Positions 1-8,508 of a stretch of 40,288 bases of DNA are shown here, one piece after another. The position numbers were made by a program, and so were the translations under genes. The stretch comes from Elusimicrobiota bacterium (GTDB lineage: Bacteria; Elusimicrobiota; Elusimicrobia; UBA1565; UBA9628), in assembly GCA_016212825.1 (NCBI GenBank), contig JACRDS010000050.1, forward strand, positions 1 to 40,288, in the 5' to 3' direction. The notes under the pieces were generated by a model. It saw nothing but the letters and a program-made list of their open reading frames with translations. It ran no database searches and was not told where the DNA came from. Positions within the stretch are counted from its first letter, which is position 1; each line of letters starts with the position of its first letter.

Positions 1-1953
1 CCAGAAAGCGATGGTGCTCAGCACCGCGGTGGCCCAGAGCAGGTATTCCTGGACCAGACCCCGCCGCACCAGCCAGCGCAGGGCTCCCCCCACGGACACG
101 CTCAGGCCGCCGGTCTCGTCCACCAGGCGGTCCACGAAGAGCGCGTCGAATATGTTCCCCAGTTGGGCGGCCAGCACCGTCACCAGGCCCCAGCCGTCCA
201 CGAAGATGCGGTCGAGGACCTGCGAGTCGAACCAGAAGGCCAGGCGCGCCAGGCGGTCGCCCAGGTCCACCAGCCACAGGAAGATGTCGTCGAGGTAGTA
301 GCGGCGCTCCAGGAGGCTGAAGGCCGGCGCCAGGCGCCGCTTGAGCTCCTCGGCGGCCCGGAAGTCGTGCCCGGCGTAGAGCCAGTAGGAGAGCAGGAAG
401 GCGCAGACGGACGCCGCGAAGACGCCCCAGCCCAGGCCGTGGGGAGCCTCGTGGATGAGGACGCCGGCCGGCCGCTCGAAGCCCGCCAGATGCTCGAAGA
501 GGTGGTCGTGCTCCAGGCCGAAGCCGGCGACGATGGAGAGGGCCGCCAGGACGGCCAAGGGCAGGGTCATGACCGCCGGCGATTCATGAGCGTGCTGGTA
601 GCGCTCCAGGTCCCGCTCCGTGCCGGTGAACGTCAGGAAGATCAGGCGGAACATGTAGAAGCAGGTCAAGGCGGCGGTGAAGGCGAGGATCAGGAAGAGC
701 CGGGGGTCGGCTTCATAGACCCGTTCGAGGATCATGTCCTTGGAGTACCAGCCCGCCAGACCGGGGAAGCCGGCGATGGCCAAGGCGCCGATGAAGGTGG
801 CGGCGAAGGTGTAGGGCATCTTCTTGGAGAGGTTGCCCATCTGGCGCATGTCGTTGGTGTGCACCGCGTGGATGACCGAGCCGGCGCACAGGAAGAGCAG
901 GGCCTTGAAGGCCGCGTGCGTGGTCAGGTGGAAGAGCCCGGCGGTGTAGCCCCAGCAGCCCAGGGCGCACATCATGAAGCCCAGCTGGGAGACCGTGGAG
1001 AAGGCCAGGACCCGCTTGATGTCGTAGCAGGCCAGGGCCATGGTGGCGGCCATGAACGCGGTGATCGCCCCGGCCCAGGCCACGGCCGACATCGCGACGG
1101 GGCTGAAAGCGTAGATGAAGTAGCACTTGGCGACCAGGTAGATGCCGGCCGCGACCATGGTCGCGGCGTGGATGAGGGCCGAGACCGGGGTCGGGCCCTC
1201 CATGGCGTCGGGCAGCCAGATGAAGAGCGGGAACTGGGCGGACTTGCCCGCCGCGCCGCAGAGCAGGCCCAGGCCGATGGCCGTGGCGGCCCACATCGGC
1301 ATGTCTCCGTCCTCCACGAACATCTTGATCTGCGGGATCTGGAAGCTGCCCACCTGCGCGAAGACGAGCAGCAGCGCCAGGTAGAGGCCCAGGTCGCCGA
1401 GCTTGGTGGTGACGAAGGCCTTCTTGGCCGCGTAGGGCGGGTCCTTCTTCTCGAACCAGAAGCCGATGAGGATGTAGGAGGAGAAGCCCACCAGTTCCCA
1501 GCAGCAGAAGGTCACCAGGAGGTTGCTGGAGACCACCAGGCCGAGCATGGAGGCGGTGAAGAAGGAGAGGTAGGCGTAGTAGCGTTTGAAGCGGGCGTCG
1601 CCGTGCATGTAGCCCAGGGAGTAGACCTGGACCAGGAAGCTCACCAGGCAGACCACGACCAGCATGACCGCGGCCGGTCCGTCGATGAGCACGCCGATGG
1701 GCATGTCGTAGAGGAACGGCCTGCCCGCGACCGTGGCCCCGAAGGAGAACCAGCTCCAGTCCATCTGGTAGGGGAGGTGGAGGGAGCCTGCGGCTGCGCC
1801 CCAGAAGATGGCGACGGACTGGACCAGGCACCAGCCGATGGCGAAGATGCTGACGAAGGGCATGGGCGAGTGCGGGTCCTCCGGCGCCAGCAGGAGGATG
1901 ATCACGGAGGCGACCAGCGGGATGAGCGGGATGAGGTGGACGTTCTCGAGCAT
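1..1953 (-). CDS. nuoL: NADH-quinone oxidoreductase subunit L, 3' end off the window
   Basis: Antiporter-like proton-pumping membrane subunit of respiratory complex I. The reading frame is open from an ATG at 1953 to base 1 (651 codons) without a stop, so only the last part of the gene is missing. The N-terminus (MLENVHLIPLIPLVAS) leads into successive hydrophobic helices. Family-typical stretches include SLGYMHGD, the conserved E of CCWELVGFSSYILIGFW and the A-KKAFVTTKLGD segment. It starts one base after the nuoK stop, with an AAGGGAT ribosome site inside the nuoK end. It is distinguished from nuoM/nuoN by its position after nuoK and by the N-terminal sequence. The last residues seen (LLWATAVLSTIAFW) look like a C-terminal helix. 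nuoM and nuoN would be expected to follow to the left. Confidence 0.95.
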   Translation of the reverse strand, partial: MLENVHLIPLIPLVASVIILLLAPEDPHSPMPFVSIFAIGWCLVQSVAIFWGAAAGSLHLPYQMDWSWFSFGATVAGRPFLYDMPIGVLIDGPAAVMLVVVCLVSFLVQVYSLGYMHGDARFKRYYAYLSFFTASMLGLVVSSNLLVTFCCWELVGFSSYILIGFWFEKKDPPYAAKKAFVTTKLGDLGLYLALLLVFAQVGSFQIPQIKMFVEDGDMPMWAATAIGLGLLCGAAGKSAQFPLFIWLPDAMEGPTPVSALIHAATMVAAGIYLVAKCYFIYAFSPVAMSAVAWAGAITAFMAATMALACYDIKRVLAFSTVSQLGFMMCALGCWGYTAGLFHLTTHAAFKALLFLCAGSVIHAVHTNDMRQMGNLSKKMPYTFAATFIGALAIAGFPGLAGWYSKDMILERVYEADPRLFLILAFTAALTCFYMFRLIFLTFTGTERDLERYQHAHESPAVMTLPLAVLAALSIVAGFGLEHDHLFEHLAGFERPAGVLIHEAPHGLGWGVFAASVCAFLLSYWLYAGHDFRAAEELKRRLAPAFSLLERRYYLDDIFLWLVDLGDRLARLAFWFDSQVLDRIFVDGWGLVTVLAAQLGNIFDALFVDRLVDETGGLSVSVGGALRWLVRRGLVQEYLLWATAVLSTIAFW

Positions 1954-1954
1954 G

Positions 1955-2269
1955 CTATCCCTTCAGGAGGTGGAAGTCCTCGACGTAGGCCGTGGCCGAG
2001 TTGCGGTAGATGGCCAGGACCAGGGCCAGGCCCACCACCACCTCGGCCGCGGCCACCGTGATGACGAAGAGCGCCGTGGTCATCCCCGCGACGCCGCCCG
2101 GGTGCAGGTGGTGGTTGAACGCGGCCAGGTTGATGTTGGCGGCGTTGAACATGAGCTCGATGGACATCAGGATGCCGATGATGTTGCGGCGCGTCAGGGC
2201 CCCGAAGAGCCCGATGAGGAAGAGGACCGCGCCCAGGACGAGGTAGTGGCTCAGGCCGATGGTCGTCAT
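1955..2269 (-). CDS. nuoK: NADH-quinone oxidoreductase subunit K
   Basis: Small membrane subunit of complex I, 104 residues, the usual family length, with three hydrophobic helices at about 5-25, 30-52 and 63-88. The family core is clear: GALTRRNIIGILMSIELMFN, with the helix-2 glutamate (E38) used in proton transfer, then A-E-VVVGLALVLAIYR with the second membrane glutamate (E76). A longer open frame continues upstream but reads as a shadow of nuoJ. The ATG at 2269 overlaps the nuoJ stop (ATGA) and is preceded by AGGAAAGAGAT, so it is the natural start. nuoL follows after one base. Confidence 0.96.
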   Translation of the reverse strand: MTTIGLSHYLVLGAVLFLIGLFGALTRRNIIGILMSIELMFNAANINLAAFNHHLHPGGVAGMTTALFVITVAAAEVVVGLALVLAIYRNSATAYVEDFHLLKG

Positions 2270-2754
2270 ATCTCTTTCCTGGAGAAGAAGACCGCGCCGA
2301 GCAGCGCGGCGAGCAGGACCAGGGAGATCAGCTCGAAGGGCACGGCGTATTCGCCCAGCATGAGCAGGCCGATGGCGCGCGTCTGGGCCGCGTGGGGCGT
2401 GTCCCCGGTCCCGGCGCCGAAGAACGAGGTCAGGCGCCAGAGGCCGGCGCCGGTGATGGCGCAGACCAGCAGGGCGGCGCCCCACAGCTCGTTGACCTGG
2501 CGGTTGTGCAGGTCCGTGGTGCGGCCCAGGAGCATGACCACGAAGACGATGAGGATGGCGATGCCGCCCACGTAGATGAGCAGCTGGGCCGCGAAGAGGA
2601 AGTCGGCGCTGAGGCAGGCGAACACGCCCGCCACCCCGGCGAGGCTCAGGCCCAGGGCCAGGGCCGAGTGCACGGTGTTGCGCAGGGTCACCACCAGCAG
2701 GGCTCCGGCCACGGCCACCGCGGCCATCGAGTAGAACGCTATCGTTTCAAGCAT
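2266..2754 (-). CDS. nuoJ: NADH-quinone oxidoreductase subunit J
   Basis: Membrane subunit of complex I, 162 residues with about five hydrophobic segments. The family core is visible in RNTVHSALALGLSLAGVAG, then the FLFAAQLLIYVGGIAILIVF block with the conserved tyrosine and glycines of the pi-bulge helix, and FVVMLLGR. The frame is open ten codons further upstream, but those codons are encoded by an inverted-repeat-like sequence (2759-2785), so the ATG at 2754 (MLETIAFYS) is preferred. The C-terminus overlaps the nuoK start by four bases. This is the only nuo junction here with a real gap, 33 bases, filled by the repeat. Confidence 0.94.
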   Translation of the reverse strand: MLETIAFYSMAAVAVAGALLVVTLRNTVHSALALGLSLAGVAGVFACLSADFLFAAQLLIYVGGIAILIVFVVMLLGRTTDLHNRQVNELWGAALLVCAITGAGLWRLTSFFGAGTGDTPHAAQTRAIGLLMLGEYAVPFELISLVLLAALLGAVFFSRKEI

Positions 2755-2758
2755 GGGT

Positions 2759-2785
2759 TCGTGAAGTTCGTGAAGGCCTGACACC
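2759..2785 (-). repeat. Half-site of the GTGTCAGGC intergenic repeat between nuoI and nuoJ
   Basis: Read on the minus strand it begins GGTGTCAGGCCTTCACGAAC. It matches, with two differences over about 29 bases, one arm of the complete inverted repeat at 32347-32417. It fills nearly the whole gap between nuoI and nuoJ inside an otherwise overlapping operon. Only one arm is present here. No transposase is nearby. Confidence 0.7.
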
Positions 2786-2787
2786 GT

Positions 2788-3297
2788 TCATATTCGGGCC
2801 TGGACCTCCCGGACGGAGATATGGCTCTCCGGGTCCCGGAAGGCCTTCTGGACGGGGTCCCAGACCCGGCCGGCCAGGGGGAAGCCCGGCTTCCAGCAGC
2901 GCACCATGTCGTCGCGCGTGGAGAAGGCGAGCTCGTAGTCCAGGGAGTGCCAGACCGACTTGGGCTTGGTGGGGCAGGCCTCCTGGCAGAGGCCGCAGAA
3001 ATTGCACTTGCCCAGGTCCAAGGAGTACCATTCCGCCTTGGGGACCCGCTTCTTGGTCTCGGGATGGGTCTGGGCCTCCAGGGCGATGCAGGCGGAGGGG
3101 CAGGCCTTGGCGCAGAGACCGCAGGCGATGCAGGTGGCGGCGTCGAAGAGCAGGAGGCCCCGGAATCGCTCGTAGGGCACGAGCTTCTCCGTGGGGTACT
3201 GCACCGTGACCGAGGGCTTGAAGAGGTAGCGCAGGGTGATCCAGAGCCCTTCGCAGAAGGCCCAGGAGGCTGAGGAGACTTCCTTGAAGTAGCCCAT
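2788..3297 (-). CDS. nuoI: NADH-quinone oxidoreductase subunit I (2x 4Fe-4S)
   Basis: Peripheral-arm subunit of complex I carrying clusters N6a and N6b, which pass electrons towards NuoB. 169 residues. Two ferredoxin motifs are intact: C56-x2-C59-x2-C62-x3-C66-P and C98-x2-C101-x2-C104-x3-C108-P. The N-terminal amphipathic region (FCEGLWITLRYLFKPSVTVQYP) is typical of the family. The ATG at 3297 overlaps the nuoH stop (ATGA). The upstream extension of the frame is a shadow of nuoH. Confidence 0.97.
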   Translation of the reverse strand: MGYFKEVSSASWAFCEGLWITLRYLFKPSVTVQYPTEKLVPYERFRGLLLFDAATCIACGLCAKACPSACIALEAQTHPETKKRVPKAEWYSLDLGKCNFCGLCQEACPTKPKSVWHSLDYELAFSTRDDMVRCWKPGFPLAGRVWDPVQKAFRDPESHISVREVQARI

Positions 3298-4574
3298 CAG
3301 CGCAGCCCCCAGCCGCGCTGCATGAGGAAGAGCAGGATCCCGGCGAAGGCGATGTTGGCGAAGGACCAGGGCAGCAGGAACTTCCAGTTGAAGTCCATGA
3401 GCTGGTCCACGCGCAGGCGGGGGAAGGTCCAGCGGAACCAGAGGAAGACGAACATCATGAGCATGGCCTTGCCGGTCATCCAGATCCAGCTCGGGATGCC
3501 GACCAGCCAGGGCAGGGGCGCGGCCCCGCCCCCGAGGAAGAAGACCGCCAGAAGGAAGGAGGAGAGCAGGACGTAGCCGTATTCCATGAGGAAGAACAGG
3601 GACCACTTCATGCCCGAGAACTCGGTGTGGAAGCCGGCCACCAGCTCGGACTCGGCCTCCGGGATGTCGAAGGGGGTGCGGTTGGTCTCGGCCACCGAGG
3701 CGATGAGGAAGAACAGGAAGGCCAGCTGGCCCACCACCGGGTAGAACACGAACCAGCGCGGAAGGAAGCCGAACCAGTAGCCGGCCTGGGCCGCGTCGAT
3801 GACCGCCAGGTCCAAGGAGCCCGCGAACATGAGCACCGGGACCACGGAGAAGCCCCGGGGCAGCTCGTAGCTCACGATCTGGGCCGCGGCGCGCAGGCCG
3901 CCGAGCAAAGAGTACTTGTTGCCCGAGGCCCAGCCCGCCATGACCACGCCGATGACCGAGATCCCGGCGAAGGCGAAGATGTAGAGGACCCCCACGTCGA
4001 GCTTGGCCGCGGCCAGCTCCGTGCCGAAGAGCACCGGGGCGAAGGCCATGACGCAGGGCGCGATGGCCACGACGGGGGCCAGCGTGTGCATGACCTGGTC
4101 GGCCGCGGCCGGGGTCACGTCCTCTTTGAGGAGCAGCTTGACGGTGTCGAGCAAGGTCTGGGCCCAGCCGTGGAAGCCGCCCGCGTACATGGGCCCCACG
4201 CGGGACTGGATGTGGGCCGAGATCTTGCGCTCCCACCACACGGCCCAGAGGCCGTTGGCCACGATGACGCCGATGACGCAGCCGAGCTTGATGAGCACCC
4301 AGGCCCAGGCGACCGCGGCCGGGGGCAGGCCCGAGCGGTTGAGCAGGGCCAGGAGCTTCTCCCCCCATCGCGCCAGCTCGCCGACGCCGGCGCCTATGGC
4401 TAAGAGGCCGATGATGATGCCGGCCAGCCACAGCGCGCCGGCCCGATAGCGGGGCAAAGACCAGGGGCTCTTCCAGAGCTCGGTGGGCCAGTAGCGCGTG
4501 TCGGTCAGCAGGCGCCCCCCCGCCTTGCGGTTGAGGACGGGCTGCGGATAGGCCGGCTTCTCCGCCGCGCTCAC
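3297..4574 (-). CDS. nuoH: NADH-quinone oxidoreductase subunit H
   Basis: Membrane subunit forming much of the quinone-binding chamber of complex I, 425 residues with about eight or nine helices. Recognisable blocks are WWERKISAHIQSRVGPMYAG (the conserved E-R-K-I...Q-R-G/V-GP segment), KEDVTPAAADQ, the YSLLGGLRAAAQIVSYELP block and AETNRTPFDIPEAESELVAG. The start is taken as GTG at 4574: it overlaps the nuoD stop (GTGA) and no ATG gives the full N-terminus. An N-terminal extension of about 45 residues precedes the first helix. The gene follows nuoD directly, where nuoE, F and G stand in 14-gene nuo operons. Confidence 0.95.
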   Translation of the reverse strand: MSAAEKPAYPQPVLNRKAGGRLLTDTRYWPTELWKSPWSLPRYRAGALWLAGIIIGLLAIGAGVGELARWGEKLLALLNRSGLPPAAVAWAWVLIKLGCVIGVIVANGLWAVWWERKISAHIQSRVGPMYAGGFHGWAQTLLDTVKLLLKEDVTPAAADQVMHTLAPVVAIAPCVMAFAPVLFGTELAAAKLDVGVLYIFAFAGISVIGVVMAGWASGNKYSLLGGLRAAAQIVSYELPRGFSVVPVLMFAGSLDLAVIDAAQAGYWFGFLPRWFVFYPVVGQLAFLFFLIASVAETNRTPFDIPEAESELVAGFHTEFSGMKWSLFFLMEYGYVLLSSFLLAVFFLGGGAAPLPWLVGIPSWIWMTGKAMLMMFVFLWFRWTFPRLRVDQLMDFNWKFLLPWSFANIAFAGILLFLMQRGWGLR

Positions 4575-5704
4575 CGGTCCACCTCGCCCAGCACGATGTC
4601 GAAGGAGCCCAGCACCGCGATGACATCCGCGACTTTCTTGCCCACCAGGATGTCCTGCAGGATGGCCAGGTTGATGAAGCAGGGGGCGCGCACGTGCAGC
4701 CGGTAGGGGGCGGTCCCGCCGTCGGAGACCAGGAAGATGCCCAGGTCGCCGCGCGAGGCCTCCACATGGGCGTAGGCCTCTCCGGCCGGCGGCTTGGGGA
4801 GCTTGGCGATGCCCTTGGCCATGAGGTCTCCGCCGGGAAGCGCCGCCAGGGCGGCCTCCACGATGCGCACGGACTGGCGCATCTCCTGGACCCGGCAGAA
4901 GTAGCGGTCCCAGCAGGAGCCGGTCTCGCCCAGGGGCACGTCGAAATCGTACGTCTCGTAGCCGCAGTAGGGCTCGGACTTGCGCACGTCGTAGGCCGCG
5001 CCCGAGCCGCGCAGGTTCGGCCCGGAGAGGCCCCAGGCCGCGGCCGTCTCCTTCGGGATGACGCCGATGCCTTTGGTGCGGGCCAGGAAGATGGGGTTGA
5101 AGGAGAGCAAGGTGTCGTACTCGTCGAGGCGCGGCTTGAAGAACTCCAGGAACTCCCGGCACTTGGCGGTCCAGTCCGCGTCCACGTCCGAGGCCACGCC
5201 GCCGAGGCGGATGTAGTTGTAGGTCAGGCGCGCGCCGCAGAGGGCCTCGTAGAGGTCGAGGATCATCTCGCGCTCGCGGAAGGCGTAGAGGAACGGGGTG
5301 AAGGCGCCGATGTCGATGCCGTAGGTGCCCAGGAAGATCAGGTGGCTGGCGATGCGGTTGAGTTCGCACGTGATGACGCGCAGGGCCTGGGCCCGCGGCG
5401 GCGCCTGCACGGCCATGAGCTTCTCGGCCGCCAGGCAGAAGGCCAGGTTGTTGGGCATCGCGGAGCAGTAGTCCCAGCGGTCGGTGAGGACCACGCACTG
5501 GTGATAGCTGCGGGTCTCCATGAGCTTCTCGGTGCCCCGGTGCAGGTAGCCGATGTCCGGGAAGGCCTTGGTGATGACCTCCCCGGCCAAGGTCAGGCCC
5601 AGGCGCAGCACCCCGTGCGTGGAGGGGTGCTGGGGCCCCAGGTTGACGAACATGGTGTCCATCTCGAGGCCCGGGCCGCTCACCAGAGGCTCTTCAGTCT
5701 TCAT
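4571..5704 (-). CDS. nuoD: NADH-quinone oxidoreductase subunit D (49-kDa type)
   Basis: Quinone-site subunit of the complex I peripheral arm, 377 residues, ending in the family-typical GEVDR. The quinone-binding histidine (H30 in [13 protein letters not shown]) and tyrosine (Y79 in TDRWDY) are present by comparison with mammalian NDUFS2. R56 in YLHRGTEKL aligns with the NDUFS2 arginine that NDUFAF7 dimethylates; the NDUFAF7 homologue is encoded in this same operon. The start overlaps the end of nuoC by 11 bases, and the gene is separate from nuoC, not a nuoCD fusion. Confidence 0.97.
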   Translation of the reverse strand: MKTEEPLVSGPGLEMDTMFVNLGPQHPSTHGVLRLGLTLAGEVITKAFPDIGYLHRGTEKLMETRSYHQCVVLTDRWDYCSAMPNNLAFCLAAEKLMAVQAPPRAQALRVITCELNRIASHLIFLGTYGIDIGAFTPFLYAFREREMILDLYEALCGARLTYNYIRLGGVASDVDADWTAKCREFLEFFKPRLDEYDTLLSFNPIFLARTKGIGVIPKETAAAWGLSGPNLRGSGAAYDVRKSEPYCGYETYDFDVPLGETGSCWDRYFCRVQEMRQSVRIVEAALAALPGGDLMAKGIAKLPKPPAGEAYAHVEASRGDLGIFLVSDGGTAPYRLHVRAPCFINLAILQDILVGKKVADVIAVLGSFDIVLGEVDR

Positions 5705-6263
5705 CGTAGGCGTCCTTCTCGTGGGCGTAGTCCTTGCGCAGGGGGTGGCCTTTGAGGAAATCGGGGGTCAGGATCTTGGTCAGGTTGGGATGGCCGGAGA
5801 AGCGCACGCCCAGCAGGTCGAAGGCCTCGCGTTCCTGCCAGTCCGCGGCCGCGAACAGGCTCGTGAGGCTGGGCACCTCGGCGTTGTCGCGCGGGACCTC
5901 CAGGCGCAGGAAGACCTTCTGCCCGGTCTGGAGGTTCCCGAAGGACCAGAGCATGTCCAGGACCGGGCGGTAGGCGATGCCGGCGCCCGCGGCCGGGGCC
6001 ACGGGCGGGGGCGGGGCCTTCTTGGTGAAGGGGCTGGGGTTGGCGCTGGAGACGAATCCCGCCAGGCTCACCGGGCCCAGCCAGTCCACGGCCGTGACCA
6101 TCTCCAGATAGGCGAAGCCCAGCTCGTCCTTGAGGATGCGCGCCGCGGCCAGGATGTCCGCCGGCGCGGCCAGCCGGAGCGTGGGATAGTCCTTGACCGG
6201 CGAGGCCGCGGACTCGGCCCTGGGCAAGGCGGCCAGGAGCCTGGCCACGGGGTCGGGCTTCAA
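5694..6263 (-). CDS. nuoC: NADH-quinone oxidoreductase subunit C (30-kDa type)
   Basis: Peripheral-arm structural subunit of complex I, 189 residues. The C-terminal signature is clear: [20 protein letters not shown] followed by [15 protein letters not shown]. An alanine/proline-rich insert lies at about residues 78-97 ([15 protein letters not shown]), between the strand-rich N-terminal part and the LRLEVP block; such an insert is not typical and probably forms a surface loop. The ATG at 6263 overlaps the nuoB stop by four bases. Confidence 0.94.
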   Translation of the reverse strand: MKPDPVARLLAALPRAESAASPVKDYPTLRLAAPADILAAARILKDELGFAYLEMVTAVDWLGPVSLAGFVSSANPSPFTKKAPPPPVAPAAGAGIAYRPVLDMLWSFGNLQTGQKVFLRLEVPRDNAEVPSLTSLFAAADWQEREAFDLLGVRFSGHPNLTKILTPDFLKGHPLRKDYAHEKDAYDED

Positions 6264-6820
6264 GCCGCCTCCCCGGTCAGGTCGCGGCTGCCCTTCTCGG
6301 CCTGAGCGGTCGCGCCGCCGCCGCGTTCGAGCTTCATGCCCATGATCTTCTTCTGCAGCTCCATGAAGCCGTAGATGAGGGCCTCGGGCCGGGGCGGGCA
6401 GCCCGGCACGTAGACGTCCACGGGCACGATGCGGTCCACGCCCTTGACCACGGAATAGGAGTCGTAATAGGGGCCGCCGCAGCTGGCGCAGCTGCCCATG
6501 GCGATGACGAAGCGGGGCTCCGGCATCTGGTGGTAGATCTCCACGATGGGGGCGGCCATCTTCTTGGTGACCGTCCCGGCGATGAGCAGGAGGTCGGCCT
6601 GCCGCGGGCTGGGGCGCGGGATGACGCCGAAGCGGTCGAAGTCGAAGCGGCCGGCGTAGGCCACCATCATCTCGATGGCGCAGCAGGCCAGGCCGAAGGT
6701 GAGCGGCCAGACCGAGTACTTGCGGCCCAAGTCGACGATGTAGTCGGTGCTGGTCAGCAGGACCTGGCCGCCCGGCACGGCCTTGGCCACCACCGGGAAC
6801 TTGTCGAGGACTATTCCCAA
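6260..6820 (-). CDS. nuoB: NADH-quinone oxidoreductase subunit B (cluster N2)
   Basis: Carries the terminal 4Fe-4S cluster N2 next to the quinone site. The ligand pattern is intact: the tandem cysteines of [11 protein letters not shown], the cysteine of MGSCASCGG and that of [14 protein letters not shown]. There is no ATG near the expected N-terminus. The best start is TTG at 6820, which follows AAGGGAG by seven bases and lies inside the 3' end of nuoA, giving 186 residues ([14 protein letters not shown]...). An internal GTG a few codons on is possible but lacks a ribosome site. The tail after residue 165 is Gly/Ala-rich and non-conserved. Confidence 0.95.
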   Translation of the reverse strand: MGIVLDKFPVVAKAVPGGQVLLTSTDYIVDLGRKYSVWPLTFGLACCAIEMMVAYAGRFDFDRFGVIPRPSPRQADLLLIAGTVTKKMAAPIVEIYHQMPEPRFVIAMGSCASCGGPYYDSYSVVKGVDRIVPVDVYVPGCPPRPEALIYGFMELQKKIMGMKLERGGGATAQAEKGSRDLTGEAA

Positions 6821-7167
6821 ACCAGGGCTCCCTTGCGCCAGGCGAAGAGCAGCCCCAGGAAGAGGACGGCCAGGAAGACCGCCATCTCGGCCAGGGCCAG
6901 GGTCCCGACCTCCCGGACCGTGACCGCCCAGGGATAGACGTAGAGGATCTCGACGTCGAAGATCACGAAGAGCAGGGCGAAGACATAGAAGCGGATGTTG
7001 AGCTTCACCTCGCTGGAGCCGGTGGGCTTGATGCCGCACTCGTAGGTGCTGAGCTTGCGGGCGTAGGGCAGGCTGGGGCGCAGGAGCTTGGCCGCGACGA
7101 GGGCCCCGGCGCCGAACGCGACCCCGACGCAGACGAACAGGAAGACGACGACGAACGGGCTCAGCAT
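6811..7167 (-). CDS. nuoA: NADH-quinone oxidoreductase subunit A
   Basis: Small membrane subunit of complex I, 118 residues, three helices at about 4-28, 62-82 and 88-110. The loop signature [20 protein letters not shown] and the [12 protein letters not shown] block are both present; the loop cysteine (C44) is conserved in the family. The ATG at 7167 lies seven bases inside the end of the upstream methyltransferase gene. Everything upstream in this frame is a shadow of that gene. Confidence 0.96.
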   Translation of the reverse strand: MLSPFVVVFLFVCVGVAFGAGALVAAKLLRPSLPYARKLSTYECGIKPTGSSEVKLNIRFYVFALLFVIFDVEILYVYPWAVTVREVGTLALAEMAVFLAVLFLGLLFAWRKGALVWE

Positions 7168-8228
7168 CGGCTGACCCGCTTCGTCTGCACGAGGACTTTG
7201 AAGGCTTCGCCCATGCCTTCGGGGTGGACCAGGGTCTTGAGCTTGGCCCGGTCGGTGACCGTGCCCGCGTCCGAGCCGGCCGGGAGCCAGTCCAGGATGC
7301 CGCAGTCGAGGAGGAAGCGGGCCATGGAGGTGAAGGAGGCGCAGCGCAGGCCGAGGCCCTCCCCTTCCTCTATGAGGGCGGAGAAGTCCACCGGGCAGGT
7401 GAGGTCGCGGTCCCCGGGGTCGGCGAGGAGCCGGGAGCCCACGGTGTGGAGATGGTAGCTGCGCGGGGTGTTGACGTCTCCGGGGGCGAAGCGCTTGCCG
7501 TAGTCGATGGTGGCCAGGACCCCGCATTCCAGGCGCCCGGCCGCCTCGCGCAGCCAGGAGCGGGCCTCCAGGCAGACGGCATGGCGCCGGCCTTCCTGCA
7601 GAGTGTCGGCCACGGCCCGCGCGTGCGGCTCGAGTCCGCGGGTGGAGAGCTCTCCCAGGACCGCGTCGCCGGCTCCGTCGGTGTAGAGCTCCAGGACCCG
7701 TCCGCCGCGCTTCTCCAGGACATGGAAGGGCAGGGCGTCGACCAACTCGTTGGAGAGGAACACGCCGCGGAACGCGGGGACCTCGGCCAGCCGTTCGCAG
7801 GCCAGCACCCGGCCGGGAACGTCCTCGAAGCCGGCGAGGCTCTCCAGGAGGCGCTCCCGGCTGCGCTCCACCAGGACCCAGCAGAGGTCCGCGGCCAGCT
7901 CGGGCCGCTCGCGGTTGAGGCCCTCGCGCAGCTGGCGCGCCAAGAGGCCCGAGCCGGAGCCCATCTCCACGATGGTGTAGGGCGGCGGCACGCTGCGGGA
8001 GCGCAGCTCGTCGAGCCACTTGGCCAGGGCCCGGGCCAAAGACATGCCGAAGGCGGGGTGCAGCTCGGGCGCGGTGTAGAAGTGCTCGGTCGGCCGGCGC
8101 CGGGCGTAGAAGCCGCGCTCTGGATGGTAGAGCGCGGTCTCGCAGAATTCCCGGAAGGTGCGCAGGCGGCCGCCGTGAGTCTGCTGGCGGCCGCTCCGGA
8201 CGGACCGGTCGCGTTCCTGGACCCTCAT
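7161..8228 (-). CDS. SAM-dependent methyltransferase, MidA/NDUFAF7 family
   Basis: About 355 residues. The N-terminal family block is present ([17 protein letters not shown], then [19 protein letters not shown]). It is followed by motif [17 protein letters not shown], for S-adenosylmethionine, and the family hallmark [16 protein letters not shown]. Mitochondrial members (NDUFAF7) symmetrically dimethylate an arginine of NDUFS2, the NuoD homologue, during early complex I assembly. Here the gene overlaps nuoA by seven bases, which strongly suggests the same role (inference). Starts at ATG 8228 or GTG 8234 are both possible, neither with a strong ribosome site. No other methyltransferase family fits as well. 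Confidence 0.9.
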   Translation of the reverse strand: MRVQERDRSVRSGRQQTHGGRLRTFREFCETALYHPERGFYARRRPTEHFYTAPELHPAFGMSLARALAKWLDELRSRSVPPPYTIVEMGSGSGLLARQLREGLNRERPELAADLCWVLVERSRERLLESLAGFEDVPGRVLACERLAEVPAFRGVFLSNELVDALPFHVLEKRGGRVLELYTDGAGDAVLGELSTRGLEPHARAVADTLQEGRRHAVCLEARSWLREAAGRLECGVLATIDYGKRFAPGDVNTPRSYHLHTVGSRLLADPGDRDLTCPVDFSALIEEGEGLGLRCASFTSMARFLLDCGILDWLPAGSDAGTVTDRAKLKTLVHPEGMGEAFKVLVQTKRVSRC

Positions 8229-8240
8229 GCCCACGACTGC

Positions 8241-8260
8241 GGTCCCGCGCGAGCGGGGCC
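8241..8260 (-). other. GC-rich stem-loop between histone and methyltransferase genes
   Basis: GGCCCCGC-TCGC-GCGGGACC on the minus strand forms an 8-bp stem with one mismatch. It sits in the short gap before the methyltransferase start. No T-run follows, so it is not a classical terminator; it could slow readthrough or protect the mRNA. The evidence is weak. Confidence 0.3.
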
Positions 8261-8281
8261 GTGGAGTCTTTTAGGGGATGA

Positions 8282-8464
8282 CTACTGCAGGTCCTCGGCG
8301 CCGAGGGTCTTCTTCTTGCCGTCGGCCTTGACGCGCTCGATGGAGGCGCTGACCATGGCGTTGATCTTGCCGGAGAGGGCTTCCACGTAGTCGCCGCCGG
8401 TGCGGAAGCCGGCATCCTTGACCATCTTCTTGACCTTGCTCACCACGACCATAACCTCGGACAT
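8282..8464 (-). CDS. Bacterial histone-fold protein (Bdellovibrio Bd0055-like)
   Basis: 60 residues, starting MSEVMVVVSKVKKMVKDAGF and ending KTLGAEDLQ. The pattern is that of a minimal histone fold. A short helix 1 (SEVMVVVSKVKKMVKDAG) is followed by loop 1 (FRTGGD), a long helix 2 (about 26-48, YVEALSGKINAMVSASIERVKAD), a basic loop 2 (GKKKT) and the start of a short helix 3 (GAEDLQ). The K-(T)-(L)-x-A-E-D ending matches the loop-2/helix-3 signature of archaeal histones (K-T-I-x-A-x-D-I). The opening V-VVxSKVKK matches the single-histone-domain proteins known from Bdellovibrio. The frame is open for 33 codons upstream, but ATG 8464 has AGGAGG six bases ahead, so the short form is real. It probably binds and compacts DNA as a dimer. 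Conserved position just ahead of the methyltransferase/nuo operon suggests co-transcription. Confidence 0.85.
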   Translation of the reverse strand: MSEVMVVVSKVKKMVKDAGFRTGGDYVEALSGKINAMVSASIERVKADGKKKTLGAEDLQ

Positions 8465-8508
8465 GAATTCCTCCTGGAAAACTTCGGCGTTGTCAAAGAA
8501 AGGCGATA

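Noticed and set aside
163-2061. 632-codon open frame on the plus strand across nuoL
   Set aside because: It is antisense to a clear NuoL frame, and its product is a low-complexity Gly/Glu/Arg/Asp mix typical of GC-rich shadow frames.
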